Origin: Bacillota bacterium
Lineage (GTDB): Bacteria > Bacillota_I > Bacilli_A > RF39 > UBA660
NCBI GenBank assembly: GCA_003524085.1
Contig: DOEC01000005.1
Span: 1-17,501 of the forward strand
DNA length: 17,501 bases
Direction: 5' to 3'
This document shows, piece by piece, positions 14,843 to 17,501 of this stretch. The translations under genes were made by a program, and so were the position numbers. How positions within the stretch are numbered: position 1 is the stretch's first letter; each line of letters begins with the position of its first letter. The notes below the pieces were generated by a model. That model saw only the letters and a list, made by a program, of their open reading frames with translations, ran no database searches and was not told the origin of the DNA.

Positions 14843-15904
14843 AACCTTCAAATCAACTGTCTTACCATTTCTAATAACAGTTATACTAATTGTCTCCCCT
14901 ACTTTATGACTATATAATTGATACCTAAACTCTGCTACATCACTAACTTTATTATCTCCGACTTTAATAATTACATCTTCACTTTGTAGTCCAGCTTTAC
15001 TTCCAGCACTATTCTTTTCAACATCAACTACAACTACACCCTCAGTGATATCTTTATCAAGTCTAATACCTGCATAAGCAAGTTGCATTGTACTTGTAGC
15101 ATTAAGCATACTCACACCTATATAAGGTCTATTAATTTTACCATCTTCTCTTAAACTATTTGCATAATTAATCGCGTCTTCAATTGGAATAGCAAAACCA
15201 ATTCCTTCAATAGTGTTCTGAACAATTTTCATACTATTAATTCCTATTACTTCTCCATTAGCATTACTTAAAGGTCCACCACTATTACCAGGATTAATCG
15301 CAGCATCTGTTTGCATAACATTCATAATCCAGTCAGCACTAGAACCATTTATACTAACACTAACCATTCTGTCTTTTCCACTTAAAATACCTCTTGTTAC
15401 AGTACCTCTAAAGTTTTTTCCCATTGGACTACCTATAGTAAACACAGTATCTCCTACTTTCACATCAGTACTCTTTCCAATAGTCGCAACACTTTTAATA
15501 GTATCTTTATCAACTTTTAAAACTGCTATATCTGCATACTCATCACTTCCTACAACCTTAGCTGTAGTTTCAGTGTCATCACTATAAGTAATATTTATAG
15601 TTGCAGCACCTTCAATAACATGATGATTTGTCATAATATAACCATACTTGTCATCAGTATCATATACAAACCCAGTACCAGTACCAGCTAAAGTATTCTT
15701 TTGATAAGTTTCAATTACAACAACTGAATCTTTAACCTTATCAACACTCTCACTAATACCAGTATCAGTAATATTCACGTTCTTTTCACTTATTGTCTTA
15801 ACTACACTATTATTAGGAAACAAATACATTGCTCCTACAACAGCACCTACACCAATTAACAAGCCTATAATTACAGTAACAACATAACTTATAAACTTTC
15901 TCAT
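14825..15904 (-). CDS. htrA: HtrA/DegP-family membrane-anchored serine protease
   Basis: 359 residues. One N-terminal TM helix (about 7-29) anchors the protein, then a trypsin-like domain (about 50-245) with catalytic His95 (TNHHVIEGA), Asp125 (YADIAVLKV) and Ser208 (NPGNSGGPLS), then one PDZ domain (about 262-355). It degrades or refolds damaged proteins outside the membrane and is usually induced by envelope stress. A strong AAGGAAGGTG ribosome binding site precedes the ATG. It starts 13 bases after the Abi_2-family gene, so both are probably on one transcript. Confidence 0.93.
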   Translation of the reverse strand: MRKFISYVVTVIIGLLIGVGAVVGAMYLFPNNSVVKTISEKNVNITDTGISESVDKVKDSVVVIETYQKNTLAGTGTGFVYDTDDKYGYIMTNHHVIEGAATINITYSDDTETTAKVVGSDEYADIAVLKVDKDTIKSVATIGKSTDVKVGDTVFTIGSPMGKNFRGTVTRGILSGKDRMVSVSINGSSADWIMNVMQTDAAINPGNSGGPLSNANGEVIGINSMKIVQNTIEGIGFAIPIEDAINYANSLREDGKINRPYIGVSMLNATSTMQLAYAGIRLDKDITEGVVVVDVEKNSAGSKAGLQSEDVIIKVGDNKVSDVAEFRYQLYSHKVGETISITVIRNGKTVDLKVKLGSK

Positions 15905-15917
15905 TTTTACACCTTCC

Positions 15918-16853
15918 TTAATCTAAATACATTATATCTTTATAATTACTTGGAAATCCCATCTTTTCTATTACATCATCTATCTTAATAGAATTAAGTT
16001 TACCACTAAGTCTATCTAATTCATAATTAATTTCATTCATCATCATTTTAAAATCAACATCAGTCAAAAGTCTCTTTAGAATAATTATCAAAGCAAATAT
16101 ATCATTCTTACCATTTATATATTCCCCATCTATCTTCTGAATATTCAAAATACTATGATATTTTGTATCTGGTATCATTCTCTGAGTAAAATGATCAAAC
16201 GTAACATCTTCATGCGCACATAAATTTCTATAGTTTGCAAGTATTGGTAAATAATCTTCCATCTCTTCAGGCTCTATTTTATAAACGCTTGCTATACTAA
16301 ATTTATCTTCTTCTTTTAAAATACTAAACATTTCACTAATCAAACCAAAACTAATAACCTTAACACCTATCCATAAAGGAATGTATCCATAATTATCCAT
16401 ATAATGGCTTGTCGCACCATGCTGTTTACCATTAACTCTAAATTGTCTTTTAACCTTTCTTAATAAATCATTAATTTGCCTAGTCTTTTCCTTATCATTA
16501 TCAAAGTTACTAGGATTTAAATAATTCTTTTCTTTAAAACCATAATTCTTACTTAATATATAACTAAATATAGATTTATAGTTATTCTCAACTATTAAGA
16601 TATTTTTAAATATAATATTCCTAAACATTCTATCAAACACAAATAAACTATACACTTCATCAAAAGTAGTACCATCTATAAACTTCCTAGACGCGTCTTT
16701 CTTCAAAAACACATGTCTATACCCCATAATAAAAAAGTAATTCTCTCTAAGTAAAACTTCTTTAGTATAAGCTTCATCATTTATAATAAGTCCCTTTTCC
16801 TTTAATATATTTATTTGTTCATCCAAAGTTTTAAAAACTTTTGCTGTACTCAT
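15918..16853 (-). CDS. Abi_2 (AbiD/AbiF-like) HEPN-domain protein
   Basis: 311 residues from the ATG at 16851-16853, chosen because AGGTGA lies 7 bases upstream. The in-frame GTG at 16859 is too close to that site. Family features: an N-terminal helical region (TLDEQINILKEKGL, ENYFFIMGYRHVF), LFVFDRMFRNIIF in the middle, and the HEPN RNase motif RNLCAH (R209 to H214, R-x4-H). Abi_2 proteins include phage abortive-infection factors; HEPN motifs of this form cut RNA. Here it lies between pspC and htrA with its own promoter and no visible antitoxin, methylase or mobile-element gene. A chromosomal stress role is therefore as likely as phage defence. Confidence 0.8.
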   Translation of the reverse strand: MSTAKVFKTLDEQINILKEKGLIINDEAYTKEVLLRENYFFIMGYRHVFLKKDASRKFIDGTTFDEVYSLFVFDRMFRNIIFKNILIVENNYKSIFSYILSKNYGFKEKNYLNPSNFDNDKEKTRQINDLLRKVKRQFRVNGKQHGATSHYMDNYGYIPLWIGVKVISFGLISEMFSILKEEDKFSIASVYKIEPEEMEDYLPILANYRNLCAHEDVTFDHFTQRMIPDTKYHSILNIQKIDGEYINGKNDIFALIIILKRLLTDVDFKMMMNEINYELDRLSGKLNSIKIDDVIEKMGFPSNYKDIMYLD

Positions 16854-16872
16854 CCTCACATCACCTAGAATA

Positions 16873-16903
16873 ATTTTATCACAAAGGTTAAATTATTACC
16901 ACT
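16873..16903 (-). promoter_or_regulatory. Putative promoter of the Abi_2/htrA unit
   Basis: On the minus strand, AGTGGTAA-N14-TGATAAAAT, giving -35-like TGGTAA, 17-base spacer and -10 TAAAAT. Sequence and spacing match the promoter at 2148-2178. Confidence 0.45.
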
Positions 16904-16923
16904 TTTTTCACAAACTTTTCGTT

Positions 16924-17130
16924 TTAGTTTACCTTTTTAATAGGTGGCTTAATAGGCATAATTATAGTTGCAAGTATATAAATAAGTAATCCACTTCCAT
17001 AAACACATGACAAAATCACCCATAATAATCTAATTAAAGTAACATCTATATCTAAGTATTCACTTATTCCCATACATACACCGCTAATCATTTTACCTTC
17101 ATTAACTCTATATAATTTCTTATTTTTCAT
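16924..17130 (-). CDS. PspC-domain small membrane protein
   Basis: 68 residues covering one PspC domain: KKLYRVNEGKMISGVCMGISEYL, then DVTLIRLLWVIL and a TM helix to about residue 60, ending in a Pro/Lys-rich tail. PspC proteins are small inner-membrane proteins linked to envelope stress responses (in enterobacteria, the phage-shock response). A GGAGGT ribosome binding site lies 5 bases before the ATG. It is upstream of, and on the same strand as, the Abi_2 and htrA genes, making a plausible envelope-stress cluster. Confidence 0.9.
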   Translation of the reverse strand: MKNKKLYRVNEGKMISGVCMGISEYLDIDVTLIRLLWVILSCVYGSGLLIYILATIIMPIKPPIKKVN

Positions 17131-17460
17131 ACTCTACCTCCACATAAATATAATCACTTCTATACTTTCTTACTACCATTAATTCTACCACATTTAGCTT
17201 TCTAAATAAAGAAAAAACTTTACTTCTAGTTAAAACTAAAACAAAAACATTTTTATTTAAATACTATAATATTAATTAAGTATTAACTACTAACTCAAAT
17301 ATATTTATTAAATTAATTTTATAATAACCTCTAGTTTTTAAACATTTTATATTTCCAACACTAGAAACCTAAAAACTTTACATTTTCACATACTTTTTCG
17401 GTAAAAAACATAAAAGCTTTGTATATTTAGAAACTTTTTTATACTTAAACGCATATTAAA
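17131..17460. other. Long non-coding gap upstream of pspC
   Basis: About 330 bases, very A+T-rich, with no ORF having a credible ribosome binding site. A possible extended -10 for pspC (TGGTAGAAT on the minus strand, plus-strand near 17182-17190) lies just downstream, in the minus-strand sense, of a perfect ATTTAG-CTTT-CTAAAT hairpin or operator (17192-17207). Nothing else is assignable. Confidence 0.4.
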
Positions 17461-17485
17461 AGGAAGTAGAATAAATTCTCTTCCT
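17459..17485 (-). terminator. Probable terminator of a gene beyond the right edge
   Basis: AAGGAAG and CTTCCTT arms, continued inward by AGAAT/ATTCT with one bulged base, form a long hairpin. On the minus strand it is followed by TTTAAT. It probably ends a minus-strand gene just outside the window; the short T tract keeps confidence moderate. Confidence 0.5.
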
Positions 17486-17501
17486 TAAATAAATTACTAT
17501 C

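Noticed and set aside
1..17501. Mycoplasma-type genetic code (TGA = Trp), suggested by the low GC
   Set aside because: Trp is encoded by TGG and TGA terminates genes, such as those ending at 962 and 10149.

Overview
The window is strongly A+T-rich bacterial DNA from a low-GC Bacillota-like organism. Support for this comes from AGGAGG-type ribosome binding sites, YtxH and PspC proteins, an RNase R, HtrA and a DgkB/PSD lipid pair. The standard code is in use: TGG encodes Trp and TGA ends several genes, so Mycoplasma-type code 4 is excluded. An uncultured gut-type Bacilli or Mollicutes-relative is my guess from protein style only. Genes are tightly packed, and intrinsic terminators often overlap stop codons or the next promoter.

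Layout. 1-363 (+) is the end of a YtxH-like membrane protein, sharing a bidirectional terminator with a convergent two-gene minus-strand unit (375-2125). That unit encodes a one-TM secreted-domain protein and a thioredoxin-fold membrane protein without active-site cysteines. 2232-6176 (+) is an operon of RNase R, a PF06541-like membrane protein and a processive-type family 2 glycosyltransferase. Everything to the right is on the minus strand. Transcribed from right to left it holds: a PspC protein; an Abi_2/HEPN protein with HtrA; a peptide/E1-enzyme/ABC-F cassette; an AMP-forming acyl ligase; a hybrid sensor kinase whose first two TM helices lie in another frame; and a diacylglycerol-kinase-like plus phosphatidylserine decarboxylase operon.

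The stretch most worth attention is 10149-14800. A 21-codon ORF with an ideal ribosome binding site (14629-14694) lies directly before a 340-residue MccB/ThiF-like adenylating enzyme. That enzyme has an N-terminal winged-helix (RRE-like) segment and a four-cysteine zinc site. It is translationally coupled to an ABC-F ATPase of the ribosome-protection type. The layout is that of a compact ribosomally made peptide-modification cassette (precursor, E1-like modifier, self-protection). Its promoter carries a near-perfect palindrome centred on the -35 box. A second copy, matching at 20 of 24 positions, sits on the -35 box of the acyl ligase gene at the other end of the cassette. The two transcription units therefore look like one regulon, and the ligase may belong to the same pathway. 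The adjacent sensor kinase, with a multi-pass membrane domain and degenerate receiver domain, could be a partner, but nothing seen in the sequence proves that.
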